From NCBI GenBank assembly GCA_038030265.1, contig CM075939.1, positions 17,465,253 to 17,529,252 on the forward strand: DNA of 64,000 nucleotides, in the 5' to 3' direction. The notes below the pieces were generated by a model. The model worked only from the letters and a program-made list of their open reading frames with translations. It had not been told where the DNA came from and did not search any database. Position 1 is the first letter of the stretch, and each line of letters opens with the position of its first letter. Both the position numbers and the translations under genes were made by a program. Shown in pieces: positions 1 to 11,039 of this stretch. This DNA is from Corythucha ciliata (lineage: Eukaryota; Arthropoda; Insecta; Hemiptera; Tingidae).

Positions 1-1235
1 TCTTTCCCCTGGTTCGTGCTCACTGGTGGAAGGGTTTAAGTCAGATCACGAAGCCATCTCTCTTGCTTTATGTATTTTAAATGAAAAAGGAAGCTCCAGA
101 TTACAGGCAAATTGGCGAAGATGTCTGTCGGAGGCAACTAAATTAAAATTCATGTTTCACCTCTCAAAATGCAATTGGATGGACATCTTCGCGGGAATAG
201 GCTGTAGCGTATTTCATGCAAATTGTGTTGTTTTTGTCGAGCAGATCTTTCCCTGGCGATTGTTCTCGCTGGGTCTGGGAGGAATATCAAGAAAAAACGG
301 TACATTAAGGATTTATCTGTATTAAAGGCCCAGTACTTGCAAATGTGGTCCGGCTATGCCCGCGCGAATGACCCCAAAATTTTGTTGGATTACCTTATGA
401 GGCGGAAGAATACAGCGAGAAACTCAAGGAGGCCAGGAAGAAGTTTGGCTCAGAAAAGATCAGCTCGGCCTCTAATAAAATAAAAGCTGCGTGGGAAACA
501 TCAATCAGATGTTACATTCTAACAACAAGCCTCAACCGCAGACGTCCTCACTCACTGCTGACGGATTGAACTCCTTATTTGTCGAGAGTGTGAATGTTTT
601 GTCCAAACAGTCGGAATCAGGAAGGTGCGATTAGACTTCGGTTTTGTTGCGGAAGTCACATGATGCGCCGCGCCGTTTTTCTTTCGTGGGGTGTCTGTGG
701 AAGATATGTTTAAGATACTCTCAAGCGTCGACCACTTCGATGCACATAGACGTCGCGAAGTTTATTTGTGAACCTTTGGCTCGTCTTTTCAATTTGATTA
801 TTAAATCTGGTGCATACCCCCGTTGCCTTATGTTCTCGATAGTCTATCCACTGTTAAAAAAGGGGGTAACCAAACGACGAGGCCAACTTTCGACCAATAA
901 CTATATTGTGCCCACAATCTCGAAGGTTTTTGAAATTATTGTGCATAGGCAGCTTGTTTCTCACTTGGAGGGAAACAACATATTTTCGGGCCGCCAATTC
1001 TAAGCTAAAGTAGCTAAACACCTTGGATTGTTATTGACCCTATCCATTGGGCCGGCGTTCACATGTGGACCAATTATCGGGTAAGCTCACTCGTAGCCGT
1101 TTCATGCCGCGTCGCTTGAGGATTTCTGTTGACTCGGCCACACTCCGTGGCAGCTTACTTCACGTTTTTTCACTCTCACATCTCGTACGGAACCGTAGAG
1201 TGGCGACCTTTCCACTGTGTTTGGGGTAGTTGGGA
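1..1235 (+). pseudogene. LINE (Jockey/CR1-like non-LTR) remnant, catalytic core deleted
   Basis: Frameshifted remains of a non-LTR retrotransposon ORF2. The order is: end of the endonuclease (SDHEAISLAL near base 45), a basic linker (SEKLKEARKKFGSEKISS near 415-465), then the N-terminal half of the reverse transcriptase at 644-1003 (FNLIIKSGAYP, NNYIVPTISKVFEIIVHRQL, NIFSGRQF). Just after the stop near 1003 the text jumps to KHLGLLLT and HVDQLSGKLTRS (1011-1120), which in intact LINEs lie after RT motif D. RT motifs A to C, including the YADD box, are therefore deleted. LINEs of this type nick target DNA and copy their own RNA into it; this copy cannot. The 5' part runs off the window. The exact clade is uncertain. 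Confidence 0.75.
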
Positions 1236-1374
1236 GGGAAAGAAACTAAAAGCCCCCGAGCGTCCGATATGAGCGGGTCGTGTTTGAGTTCCGCTCTCCA
1301 GCCAATCACAAGCACCCTCCTCTCTAAAGGACCACATATGGCGGATATTTTCAGTACCCGTGTGTAACTATAGA

Positions 1375-1509
1375 GGCCCGTTCACAAGCTCTGTGCTATG
1401 CGTATGTGGAGTCTTTGCAACCAATCAGATTAGTTCCCTCGAAAAATGAAGCATTTTCATAGGTTAAGAAGACTCCACAGACGCATAACATAGAGCGTGT
1501 GAACGGGGC
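1375..1509. mobile_element. TTAA-type hairpin MITE, family A, copy 1
   Basis: About 135 bp that fold onto themselves: AGGCCCGTTCACAAGCTCTG on the left pairs with CATAGAGCGTGTGAACGGGG on the right, around a loop containing CCCTCGAAAAATGAAGCATT. TTAA follows the right end; the left side reads ATAG, so the target duplication has decayed. Near-identical relatives lie at 24405 and 26868, where TTAA is present on both sides. No coding capacity. Confidence 0.75.
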
Positions 1510-1513
1510 TTAA

Positions 1514-2262
1514 GTTCTGTTCTATATGCTGAGATATTACAAAATAATGGAAATTACGTTTTGGCCCTCTTAGGAGATGGCTGCAAAATCCCCTTTCACA
1601 GTAATGTAAAAACATTGTTATAGCGTAATGAAATAAGAGTACCTTCGCGAACCATAAGTTGATGACTAAATAGGTATTGTATTAATTGAAATTCATTGAA
1701 ATGTCGTAGAAAAATACCATAACGTAATGCAATTATGCTGTTATTGATCCCCATAATCTTATAAGAAAATCATGATCCTTCCTTCAAGAAATTGTTCACA
1801 ATGAAATAACATTATTTCATTTCACGCTGTCAGGAAAGCTGTTCGAATGAGGCAATGACGTCACTCCCTCATGATATTGGAATGAAAAACTGTGGTGCTG
1901 TTACCGGGTAGAAACGCAAGCACATTGGTAAATGTCACTATGGTACATTAGGACAAGAATAACCAATTCCGTCGAGGCGTCGACAAAAAATTGCAAGATC
2001 ACCTCAAAGTCTTGACGTTGTGTTTAAAAATTTAAAGATGTGACTCAGGTTTTCTAAATGAAGATTCTTGCTTCAACGAGAATCACGAGGAATTATCAGG
2101 AAAAGGACTAGGTGCTCATCTATAGCGGGCGGGGTGCAGGCACAGTTTTTCATCATTCTCGTTCTCGCGCCTCTCGCGGGCCTTCGCCATTCGGCCAATG
2201 ATCACTCGCACAGTAGTTGGCTCGTTGATTCAGTTTGAGTTCTGTTTACCGTTCCGATAATT
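1514..2262. other. No gene seen; CpG-richer stretch at the right end
   Basis: AT-rich sequence with no recognisable frame or repeat up to about 2100. From about 2120 to 2262 the base use shifts to many CpG and GC-rich words, which would suit a promoter or 5' UTR for the exon candidate at 2263. Confidence 0.4.
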
Positions 2263-2333
2263 ATGGACAAGTGTACTCGCGACCTGCTCGAGCGTTGGGG
2301 CCTTAGCCACTACATAACGTCATTATGTTACAG
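2263..2333 (+). CDS. Possible first coding exon of a SAM-like domain gene
   Basis: An ATG at 2263 opens 23 codons plus two bases, followed by CAG|GTAGAT, an acceptable splice donor at 2334. The peptide begins MDKCTRDLLERW and continues GLSHYITSL. This resembles the start of insect SAM-domain proteins, where a DLL-x-x-WGL-x-x-YI helix opens the domain. The exon sits at the edge of a locally CpG-rich stretch, as expected for a transcription start region. No second exon could be found by eye, so it may be a stray or dead exon, or chance. The family assignment rests on about ten residues. Confidence 0.3.
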
Positions 2334-2339
2334 GTAGAT

Positions 2340-4550
2340 CTAAAGTGGACTAAATATTTTGTTGTTGTGATATTTGTATGCCATTCGATTTCATCATTTA
2401 TGTTAATAAAAGGATTTGAAAAAATAAGGTAATTGGAATATTTTCTTATACCTGTTTTACTTTTTTCTGTCTATTTCTTTTCATTTACCTTCTCTTGAAA
2501 GGGCTTGACTCTTCTTTTTTCCATCCCAAAATTTGAGTGCCTTTCTCCTCGGAAATCAAATTACTATGTAGATTTATTGACAAATTACAAGGAAATAAAA
2601 AGATGCCAAGAGGATAATGGAGCAATGTAATACTAATAAATCATGCTACCAAGCTGTACGCTGTTCATATTTCTGAGGAAATACTGAAAATGTATGTCCT
2701 ATAGTAATGTTAGAAATTGAGTTTCTCTGTTAGAAGTAGAGATTCAGGGGTACTGATTCGTGGTGAAAGTCATTCACGTCAACCGAATATACTGTTTCGA
2801 TAACGTGACAGCACAGAAAGAGCCAATAGGGGAAAAAATGAACTTCCACATAACTTCAATTGAGGATCACGTTAATTTATTCTTCATATCCCAATATTTC
2901 TAAAGGATTCCTGATAAAGGTATGACGTCATGGTTCCTCTATGCCAATGCCTTCCAACGTGAAGGAGCATGAGGAGGGATCGTGCTACTAGTTCCTAATG
3001 CAGTAAGATGCCGTAACGTGAGTCGGTTTCTAACATGAATTCCTCTTATTTCTGTTGAAAATTTCTCTCAGTGTGGGGGGCTGAAAATTTGCACAATTTT
3101 TTTTTCAAAGACGTTTTTCACGGATGCCTCTGGTCCGACTTTGATCGGCTGGGGGGGGGGGGGCTTTTCACCTCCGTTATTCTGCTATCCTTTATTTAAT
3201 TTATTTTCGTGGACTGGCCGAAGCGTTTAAGAACAGCGGTTTCTGAGCGGAGGACGTCTGCGATTTCCGGTTTGGTCACCGAAAGTAAGTGATTGGGTTT
3301 AGTTTGCGGCGAAGTAGTGCGCACGAGCTCGAATTAGGCTTCTACGTATAAAATCCAGACAAATCGGGGTACGCGTTCCCACCGAATTTTGGGTCTTCAC
3401 AATGAATTTTTCTGATTCTGTGAATATTTTTATTGAAGATGTTATCAACTTCTATTGAGAATGCATTTGAGAGAAGTTCGTATTGTGCAGTGATTTGCAC
3501 TTATTGAGATACGAAGTGGCATAAAAAATAATTCTCACCCCATAAGAAAGATAATGAAGCGGAGCAGAGTGAGCTACTCAGTAATAAACCTGTTGCTGTG
3601 TTTCTCTGCCAATGGACTTCACTGATTTATTTTAATCAGTATACATTTTTTTTACCAAAATACTTTTTCCGTATGGCTGGACGGTAAAGCACACAGCAAA
3701 AAATAAAATTAATATGCTTCTCTCCTCTTTCAATTTATGTGATCCTTAACCCTTTCTCTCCCAACCCTTTCGCAAATTTAATGCCTTAGTGAGTTAGGGT
3801 CGCATGAAAAAAAAAATAGATCCCTTTTTCTCCTCTTTATTTCTTTAATCTCTTCATCCATTGGTTGAAATTTTGATAATATTCAATATTGAGTGCAGAC
3901 ATTTTTATTCCCAAGCAAAATAAAAAAGAATTGAATAATAGGAAGCAGGTAAAACCCATGATAATAGTTCCTCCCAAATGTTTTAGGGGTAACAGTAATA
4001 TGGACTAAATTTTTCCATTACAGACCCAATGAGAACGTTTTACATTTACCATACATATTATTTTTCAAATATACATATATTATTCCTTCCAAGTAAAAAA
4101 AGAAATAGTACTTTAAAACCATTCACATTTTTTCATTATTTAGAAAATTTGACATTTCGGAATAATTCCGCCAAATCGATTGGGGTTCGATCAGTGAAAA
4201 ACGTCTCATGCGCTGCATATCTCTCTAGATGATTCATTTGTTGGTCCTCCGTGCTTTAATTATTTGAGAGCTTTGGGGCTCAACCAAATTTACTAAACTT
4301 TCTACAGGTGCCGCAGAAAGTTGCGGGCTCTAACCCCGCAGGAGAGTATATTTTTCATGGAATCCACAGTCGAGTGGGGCTCAGTCACTTTCCTACCTAA
4401 CCATTTTAGCCTCCGTCTCTCGCTTTTTGCTGCTTATATTTTTGAAAAACACAAGGGAGAGGGAGTGAAATCTTACAATTTAGTGAAAGATTGCAACTCT
4501 CAAAAGCATTATTTCAAATCGGGATCAAAAGCACTGATTCATTTTTGAAG
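2340..4550. other. No gene or repeat family recognised
   Basis: AT-rich, low-information sequence. It includes a G homopolymer of about 14 near 3152 and a short CpG-richer patch at 3190-3320 with a donor-like GAAAGTAAGT at about 3280. Short frames here have no recognisable protein signature. Confidence 0.5.
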
Positions 4551-4553
4551 ACA

Positions 4554-4603
4554 ACTTGCCAGTAACTAAGTACTACTTGCCAGTGCAAGTGCAACTTGCC
4601 AGT
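4554..4603. repeat. Three copies of ACTTGCCAGT
   Basis: The decamer ACTTGCCAGT occurs exactly three times in 50 bp (4554, 4575, 4594) with unequal spacers. It is a small repeated-word cluster like the larger ones seen later in the window; no element ends were identified around it. Confidence 0.6.
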
Positions 4604-4609
4604 AAGCAT

Positions 4610-7470
4610 GTTTTGTGGGAAATTATTCAGAATAAAAAAAATATGAACATTAAGTCTGTATGCCATGGCACACGAAAAGTCACGTTAAGTATTGTACTCA
4701 AACCCTTCTATCAGTTTTAATAATTACATACATAGCGAAGGAAGTGTCGCTCCAATTTAATTGATAGTACATGTTAGAACACCTCGGCAATATTGTGTTA
4801 TTTTTTCAAGTACACTAGACTTTAACAGTAATATTTTAAGCAAAAACCCAGATCGACGAGGAAAAACTAAACAAATGAATGTAAATTAGTGCTCAGAGCG
4901 CTAGCTAATGAACGTAATGTTAAGAGAAGCTTAATTTTGTAAGAGCTCTCCAGTCATTTTGACGAGAAGTGTTGAAAATGGAAGGGAAAGGTTGTTTTAG
5001 AAAGGTTTGGGCTCCCAACTCTCGAGACAAATTATTCAGGACAAAATAATTATTGCAATAATCAATATTCAAACAATAAAAGAAATTAAAAAAACGCCGT
5101 GGGACCAGCGTATGGACAGATAAAAACGATGGGATGAACAAACTGAAACGTTGAATCACTTGAAGGATTGAATAACGGGATAAAATTCTTTGACTCCAAT
5201 GTACACGGCACTTCAGGACTTCAGGTTGAGATATTGCTAATGAAAATAGCAATACACTGTGACCTTCGTGTCACGTTCACGAATGACGGTCTGAAAGAGA
5301 TGGAACGTGTCCCATAAATTCCAAAACGTCTGTTTGGCGCAGTCGATCACATTACCTTTTTATAAAATTCGACGAAGCTTGGTCAATCAATTGATTGAAC
5401 GTTGGCATTGAAGGCAGTGAATATGGCGGAATGCCACCAACGGATGACATGGGAGTTATAACAGCCAGCTTTCGAGTCGTTTTGTTGGTTTGTACAAGCA
5501 ACTTGGACGGATCTACTATCTGATCTAACGTATACTATCTACAACTAACGGCTACAATCTTATCTAAACAGGGACGGGCACGGTTTTAAAATAGCAATGT
5601 TGTTATGGAAATCCCACCCCCGCCGGTCTATCAAATCATGTGAGTCATTCAAGAATCCACTAATCATGTTCAAGAAACCTCGGATGACAAACAAAAGGTG
5701 CCTGTCCCGTGCCCGTTTGCTTATGATGACTACAAACCTCCGGACCGCTAAAATCCGGGCACCTTACAAAGGTGCTGTGAAGGTGGTTTGAGCAGCCTAT
5801 CTAAATGAAAAATAAAACGGTATTTTATTCGACTTGAGTTCATCCTCTCATTTTAAAAATGATGGATGTTCCTAAAGGGATTTTGATTCTTTATATGGAA
5901 ATTACTGTTCATTTAATATTTTTTAATGTTTCCGACGGAGGTGTGAAAATTCGGAATGTTTTCCAACGTCAATACTATATAGCTGTAAATGACATGAAAG
6001 AGTGTGGAAAACGGGAAAATAAAAGGGGTGCGAAAAGTTTTTACCCCTAAACCATGTTAACTTCAAGCATTAAGGATCACGCACCATCCATCTCTTCGTC
6101 CGTTGTTACATACATCGTTTTCCATGAGAGAACATCGATCACCCAAAGACGTCGAATTCTATTCTTTCCTTCCCTGCCTTTCCGTTTCTGTAGCAGGTTA
6201 CGCTCCCTCTGATGCCAGCTTTTTATAAAACGATTTTTCACGTTTTAAAAATTACAATGAGGACGTTTCAAGCAAACAGTTCTATAACAAAAAGTTGGTG
6301 ATCGTTGGAAACTTCGAACTTTTTCTTATGTCCATGTCCTCTTTGGGAAACAGGGATTTTATTAGCAGTTTTAGTAGCAGAACCTATCACTGAAAGGAAG
6401 AGAATACTAAATAACTAAAATACATTATGTATTATGTCGAAAAAGTAAATGCATAGATAATTTTCTGAGGGACAAGTTTAAGCAAGCCTCAATACCCATG
6501 CACACACACGTACACAAAAAACGCCCCCTCGACGGTCACGTTGGAAGGGGAGTTTGAAGCTGACAAAACTTTCTTCCGTGTCGTTGCCAAGTCGTTCTCG
6601 TACTTCTACCAAAGCAGAGAATAATGTTACCACCGGCGGAATTACACGGGAAAATGAATAGCAGTAATGAGAAAACTCAGCTATGAAACGAGTCAAAATA
6701 TTCGCCTTCGTTATTAGAATTAATGTCAATTTAATTAACGTCAAGAATAACTCGATTCCGAGAAGTATCGAATTAAGTGAATACTTTTCATTCCATTATC
6801 TGCGTCTCTAAAAACTTTTTTAATGGCTTTGAAGATTTCGAGACATTTTTCCATGAAGTTTTTCTCATCAATATTCTACAGCAGGCGTCCCTATAGCTAT
6901 TATAAAATATAATAAGCCACCTCCGGTCCGCTTATCGGGTCGGGTCACGCAAAAGCGAATTTAATTGAGAGCCTACGTGAATATCGGGTTAATTGGTCGT
7001 CTATAGTAGAGAGAATCAATTAGTTTGTTGGAGGCAGCAGTCGTGAAACGCGTAATCGGTGCATGTCTACTTGTTATAGTAAAGAGCGACTCCCCTTAAA
7101 TTATTATATTAGAAATAGTGCCGAACCCACTATTTCCGTTCTTTTTTTAACCGCTTACTGTTTTACCCCATATAGACAAGAAAAAACCTCTTCTTGAAAG
7201 ACCCATTTTAAAAAGTCACGCGGTGAAATAGAACATTAGGTACCTATTAGGTATATAGGAAGCTGCTCACCAATGAGGAACCGAAAAGTAAGAACAACCA
7301 ATTGACGATGAAGGTCTAATGCCAGACCATGGTACAGACCGGCGCTGAAAAAAAAAAAAAAAAAATGAACCTATTCATGGATTCCCGAAATATTGTTCTT
7401 AAAGGTGATCCGACTGCAAAGTACATGAAGACATTCAAGGAGCAAGGAGTACAAAATTACTGTTGTATAT
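4610..7470. other. No convincing gene; one weak exon candidate inside
   Basis: Mostly AT-rich non-coding sequence. At 5597-5751 there is a weak exon-like stretch, listed separately. Short frames such as the one at 6478-6744 on the minus strand show no known motif. No tRNA or palindrome of note was seen. Confidence 0.45.
5597..5751 (+). other. Weak exon-like stretch
   Basis: A short frame reading NVVMEIPPPPVYQI runs into a strong donor-like GTGAGT at 5640. Right after the in-frame TGA at 5641 the same strand stays open and reads VPVPCPFAYDDYKPPDR before a TAA at 5749. The composition looks protein-like and the region is less AT-rich than its surroundings. No family is recognised and no matching acceptor was found, so this may be chance. 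Confidence 0.15.
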
Positions 7471-7474
7471 CGCT

Positions 7475-7560
7475 TTCCATTTACACCAAAACCTACCATG
7501 AAGCAGTTGATTTCCACCGTCGCGTTTGTTAATGGTGAAGACGAGTGGAAATCCACAGCT
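7475..7560. repeat. Dispersed repeat family H (TTTCCACCCGTC type), copy 1
   Basis: A short hairpin-forming repeat: TTGATTTCCACCGTCGCG pairs loosely with GAAGACGAGTGGAAATCCA. On the minus strand it yields a reading-frame shadow ending GFGVNGKR; the paralogue near 30870 gives the matching DFWVNGKR. The family recurs near 24550, 27014, 27190 and 54945. It is the most degraded of the copies. Confidence 0.5.
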
Positions 7561-7569
7561 GTGGATCAG

Positions 7570-8140
7570 AATTGTTTGCACATGGATAACGTTATAAATC
7601 CCAAATTCACTCAGACATTTCAGATCGATCCACCCCCGTTGGGGAATGAGTAAAACCTATTCAAAGCGCTAATCTCCAGAAGTCCGCCTCCCGGATCCAG
7701 ATCGACAAAATCGATTATACGTATAATGCAAAACGTTCACTTTTAATCAATCTATGGGATGCTGGTGGCCACTCAGTGACGCTGAGGAGACAACCGGCTA
7801 CATTGGTTAATTGAGCATTCTACAATGCTATGTGAACTGGACCCGACCCTTTACGCACGAAACCGCGAAAGCGGCCCTACTCGTTTCTTTAGCATTTAGA
7901 AACACGGTTAAAAGTAAAATAAAACAGATAGCTGCCGTGCAACACGACCTGGCCCATGGACGAAATCGTTGCGCTTAGGGCCATTTCTAGTCTTAAAATC
8001 GTGTGGTAACCATTGGTCAGCCAAAATCTAAACGATTTTACGTTTAGATAAACGGTTAAACAAAACGGTTTTGTTCATGGGTCGGCGAGCGTGAAGTTAA
8101 CCGCACTAAAGTTTGTTTGTTGAGTAAAAGGCTCGAAAGG
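7570..8140. other. No gene seen
   Basis: Contains imperfect inverted words near 8020-8060 (AAACGATTTTACGTTTAGAT and ACGGTTAAACAAAACGG) but no recognised element or coding region. Confidence 0.4.
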
Positions 8141-8146
8141 CAAAGC

Positions 8147-8182
8147 AATTTTATGGGAAAAAGGGTAGATAATCATAACAAT
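8147..8182 (-). other. 36-bp block shared with 13069-13104; possible LTR start
   Basis: On the minus strand this block begins TGTTATGAT, shortly after the stop codon of the Gypsy polyprotein at 8209. A near-identical block in the same orientation lies at 13069-13104. LTRs begin with TG, and this is where a 3' LTR would start. The similarity stops after 36 bp, so LTR status is only a hypothesis. Confidence 0.3.
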
Positions 8183-8208
8183 TGGGGGGGGGGGGAGAGA
8201 CAACAATA

Positions 8209-9720
8209 TTATAGGGACAGACGATCTGGTCTTCTTCGAATCCTCGTTGATCTCCTTAAAGGAAGTCGTATCAATGATCTCGATCTTCTTTGGTTAACTT
8301 CTTCCGGGTCTGTTTTGTCTTCTTCTAAGTTTGGGTGTTTCTCTTCTGGGGGTCAACCATGAGCTAGCGTTAAAACATTAACGCAGGCGGTAACTAAGCA
8401 CGCTCTATCACAAATAATGTTATAACGCCATAGATACCGCGTTTTGACGGTATTTTTACTCACGTGAGGTGGTTGCTATGGCGAGATAATACTATTTCTG
8501 ATGAAGCGTCCTTGGATACCGCTTGCGGGATTATTTCCCGACAACTCTAACTAGGGCCCCTGGCTCGAATGAACGTATTTCTTCTTCCAAGACTGGTCGA
8601 TTTTCTTCTTCTTCCTGATAGAGTATTCTTGCTTCTGATTTTTCTTGCTTGGAGAAATATACGTAGTGATCATTTTCGGGAGTCGTAGGTGTGTTTCTTT
8701 GATTTCGTGCAGTCACTGGTATTTTGTTGCCTAAAAGTAGTTTGGAAGGAACCGATGAGTTCGTTTGTCTTCTAACTACAACGCCTTCAATTTCAACTTC
8801 GTACAACACACTTCCAACTTTTTTGACAATTTTCCCGAATTTCCATTTTTCTGTTCTGAGTAGAAAACATCGAGCGAGGACTTTGTCGCCTACAACAAAT
8901 TCCTTCGAGGTTGTTGTGGTCGCTGAACATTTGATATTTTAATGGATTCTTCTTTTCTGTCTGGAAATTCTTTAATTAAATCTTACCTGGCTCGTATGTT
9001 ATTTCTTAATAACATTTCGGCTGGACTTTTACCAGTTGACATACTAATTACTCTCCTTAGCTGCATCAATAACCGGCAAAGTTTGGTGTGCAGATCACCG
9101 GGTTCGTCCATCATGGCTCTCAATTTCTTTTTTAAAGTTTGTACGTATCGTTCGGCTTGTCCGTTTGAAGAGGGGAGATAAGGTGGAGTGAAAATGTGGT
9201 TGATCCCATTCTATTGTATGAACGTTTTGAACTCATTTGAAGTGAAAATGGACCCGTTATCGCTGACTAAAACTTTCGGCAGTCCAAAACGAGCAAAAAT
9301 CTCGCGATGTTTTTTAATTGTCAAAAACTCAATTATTTTCTTTTGTATCGCAACTTCAATCCACTTAGAATGAGAGTCTATCACGTCTAAGAAATAATGA
9401 CCCGAGAAAGGTCCGGCATGATCAATATGAATTCTTTCCCATGGTTCGTTCTAATTTATCCACTCCTGTGATGTTTTTACCGGGTTTTTTGATATCAGAT
9501 TGCAAGGTTTGCATCTTGAACGCAGATTTCCAAGTCTTTATTTTTGGAAGGCCACCAGCAGTACTGTCTCGAAAGCTCTTTCATTTTTGTGACGCCTGTG
9601 TGTCCGGTATGGAGCTCCTGCAATATCATTTCCCGCATGGACCGTGGTATAATTATTCGGATTCCTCTGAAAAGGCATCCTTGTTGAAAAGTTATTTCAT
9701 TTTCTAAACCTTTGTAGGAC
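8209..9720 (-). pseudogene. Gypsy-1 integrase (degraded)
   Basis: C-terminal part of a Ty3/Gypsy pol polyprotein, which would insert the cDNA into host DNA. In order on the minus strand: H2C2 zinc-binding region (HTGHTGVTKMKELSRQYCWW near 9560; the final cysteines are damaged), integrase core with IDHAG (about 9420), SDNG (about 9257) and GQAERYVQT (about 9148), keeping the D-x35-E spacing; then a basic tail ending RRSTRIRRRPDRLSL and a stop at 8209. The core has an in-frame stop after KTFIQ, and a MITE at 8375-8562 splits the C-terminal domain. It is joined upstream directly to a truncated RT. It is related to the K02A2.6-like Gypsy polyproteins common in arthropods. Not functional. Confidence 0.85.
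8375..8562. mobile_element. GGGGCC-type MITE inserted in Gypsy-1 integrase (one end degraded)
   Basis: Shares GGTTGCTATGGCG, TTGGATACCGCTTGCGG and a terminal AGGGCCCCTGG with the clearer copy at 51043-51173. The right end falls at about 8562. The left end is not clear and is placed where integrase-like sequence resumes (about 8375). It interrupts the Gypsy frame, so it is younger than that element. Confidence 0.55.
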
Positions 9721-9760
9721 CCTGGTAGATTTATAGATGAACCTGTTTGTAATTGTCGAA

Positions 9761-10258
9761 TCACACTCTGAAGGTCAGGATCGCGAGAATTAGCTGTAAT
9801 AACTTGTGACTCATCAGCTGTTGGAAGACCTCTGGCGCCGAGGACATTCCCAACGGCATTCTTAAATATGAAAATCGCCCCCACGGGGTCGCTACAGTTA
9901 AATACTTGGATGTCCTCTCTGAAACTTGAATTTGCCAACAACCTTTTTTACAATCTAGGACAGAAAACCAACAAGAACCGTGCAAGCGTGAGGCTATTTC
10001 ATTGATATTGCTCATCGGATAGTGTCGACGTCTGATATTTTTATTCGATACCGAAGGGTCGATGCACACGCGAATTTTATTATTTTTTCGTACGATGACC
10101 ATTGGAGAGACGGCTGGAGTTGGCTCTGTCACAGGTTTGATGACACCCATTCTGACCATCTTGTCAAGTTTTTCTTTCACCTCACTTTCCATTTTTTTTT
10201 CAGGACAAATCAAATTTGGATTTTTTGACGCACGGATTACAATTCGAAGGAATTTCAA
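9761..10258 (-). pseudogene. Gypsy-1 reverse transcriptase, N-terminal two thirds
   Basis: A 165-codon open frame from a Ty3/Gypsy RT, the enzyme that copies the element's RNA. It carries VKEKLDKMVRMGVIKPVTEP, SPMVIVRKNN, the motif A region FSVLDCKKGCWQIQV (first catalytic Asp) and RMPLGMSSAPEVFQQLM (motif B). Immediately after FQQLMS the frame breaks: another frame takes over with ESQVITANSRDPDLQ, which belongs to the RNase H-integrase linker. So the YXDD box, thumb and RNase H are deleted, with the junction near 9790-9850. Same orientation as the integrase at 8209-9720 and the gag fragment at 11288-11640; all are one dead element. Confidence 0.9.
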
Positions 10259-10261
10259 AGA

Positions 10262-10467
10262 CTAAGAAAAACCCTTAGAAAAGGGGTTTTTCTTTAGGAA
10301 TTAAATTTTGACAAAAAAAAGGGAACGTCGCGTCGTCTCCGCCGTTTTCATTCAACTCGCTCAAAGGGGAAGAGCGAAACCCTAATACAAATTTAACTGT
10401 AAGTTCTCCTTTTTCATATTTGACACACGAATTTGCACAAGCAACCCGATACGAACCCTGTTTTATA
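10262..10467 (-). pseudogene. Gypsy-1 spacer between RT and SINE composite, possible protease remnant
   Basis: On the minus strand frames such as YRVACANSCVKYEKGELTVK and VLGFRSS read like the protease-to-RT linker of Gypsy elements, with stops and a frameshift. A small hairpin of A-rich and GGGTTTTTC words lies at 10262-10293. No Asp-Thr/Ser-Gly protease site is visible, so the domain call is weak. Confidence 0.35.
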
Positions 10468-10693
10468 AAGAAATGATTATTATTCTTTTTATATGTCCCA
10501 GCAGTTAATTAATTAATTGAAATTTAGACGACCCTTGTCTTGGGACTTTTCAAGGGATTACTCCCCCCTCACCGCACCACCCTAGTCACGCCTGTGAATT
10601 CGAGGGGGTGGGGAGGCTGAAAATAAAGAATTAAACTTTATTGAAGTTAAATACTTACTATTTTTACTTGTTTTGAGTTCCGAGAAAAAATTG

Positions 10694-10766
10694 CTCCCAA
10701 GGTGGGATTCGAACCCACGACCTCCTAGTTTCGCGCCAGGCGCTCTCCCACTGAGCTAGCCTGAGA
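10694..10766 (-). ncRNA. tRNA-like head of SINE, minus copy
   Basis: A 73-nt sequence identical in layout to the plus copy at 10967-11039: acceptor stem TCTCAGG/CTTGGGA, A box TAGCTCAGTGG, T arm GTGGG-TTCGAAT-CCCAC. It reads away from the composite centre. It is a SINE promoter head, not a stand-alone tRNA gene, because a conserved SINE body follows it at once. Confidence 0.75.
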
Positions 10767-10966
10767 GGCTTACGCTAAGAGCGAACCCCACCAGAGAGAA
10801 ACTCCCTCCCGGAACTCAATCGCACCCATCGGGTCAGTGCACGTTTAACATTATTATTATTCTTTTTATATGTCCCAGCAATTAATTAATTAATTGAAAT
10901 TTAGACGACCCTTGTCTTGGGACTTTTCAAGGGATTACTCCCCCCTCACCACTCTTAGCGTAAGCC

Positions 10967-11039
10967 TCTCAGGCTAGCTCAGTGGGAGAGCGCCTGGCGC
11001 GAAACTAGGAGGTCGTGGGTTCGAATCCCACCTTGGGAG
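10967..11039 (+). ncRNA. tRNA-like head of SINE, plus copy
   Basis: Folds as a class I tRNA: 7-bp acceptor TCTCAGG/CTTGGGA with two G-T pairs, D stem GCTC/GAGC, anticodon stem CCTGG/CTAGG with loop CGCGAAA, 5-nt variable loop, perfect T arm, discriminator G. Two features argue against a working tRNA: base 33 is G instead of T, and there is one extra base between acceptor and D stem. The loop would read CGA, but the short variable arm does not fit tRNA-Ser. The A box (TAGCTCAGTGG) and B box (GGTTCGAATCC) match Pol III consensus. Confidence 0.75.

Noticed and set aside
3190..3330. First exon ending at GAAAGTAAGT
   Set aside because: A donor-like site and CpG-richer sequence alone; no open frame with recognisable content leads into it.
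10694..11039. Two tRNA genes (CGA anticodon)
   Set aside because: Base 33 is not T, there is an extra base before the D stem, the variable arm is too short for tRNA-Ser, and a conserved SINE body follows each. They are SINE heads.
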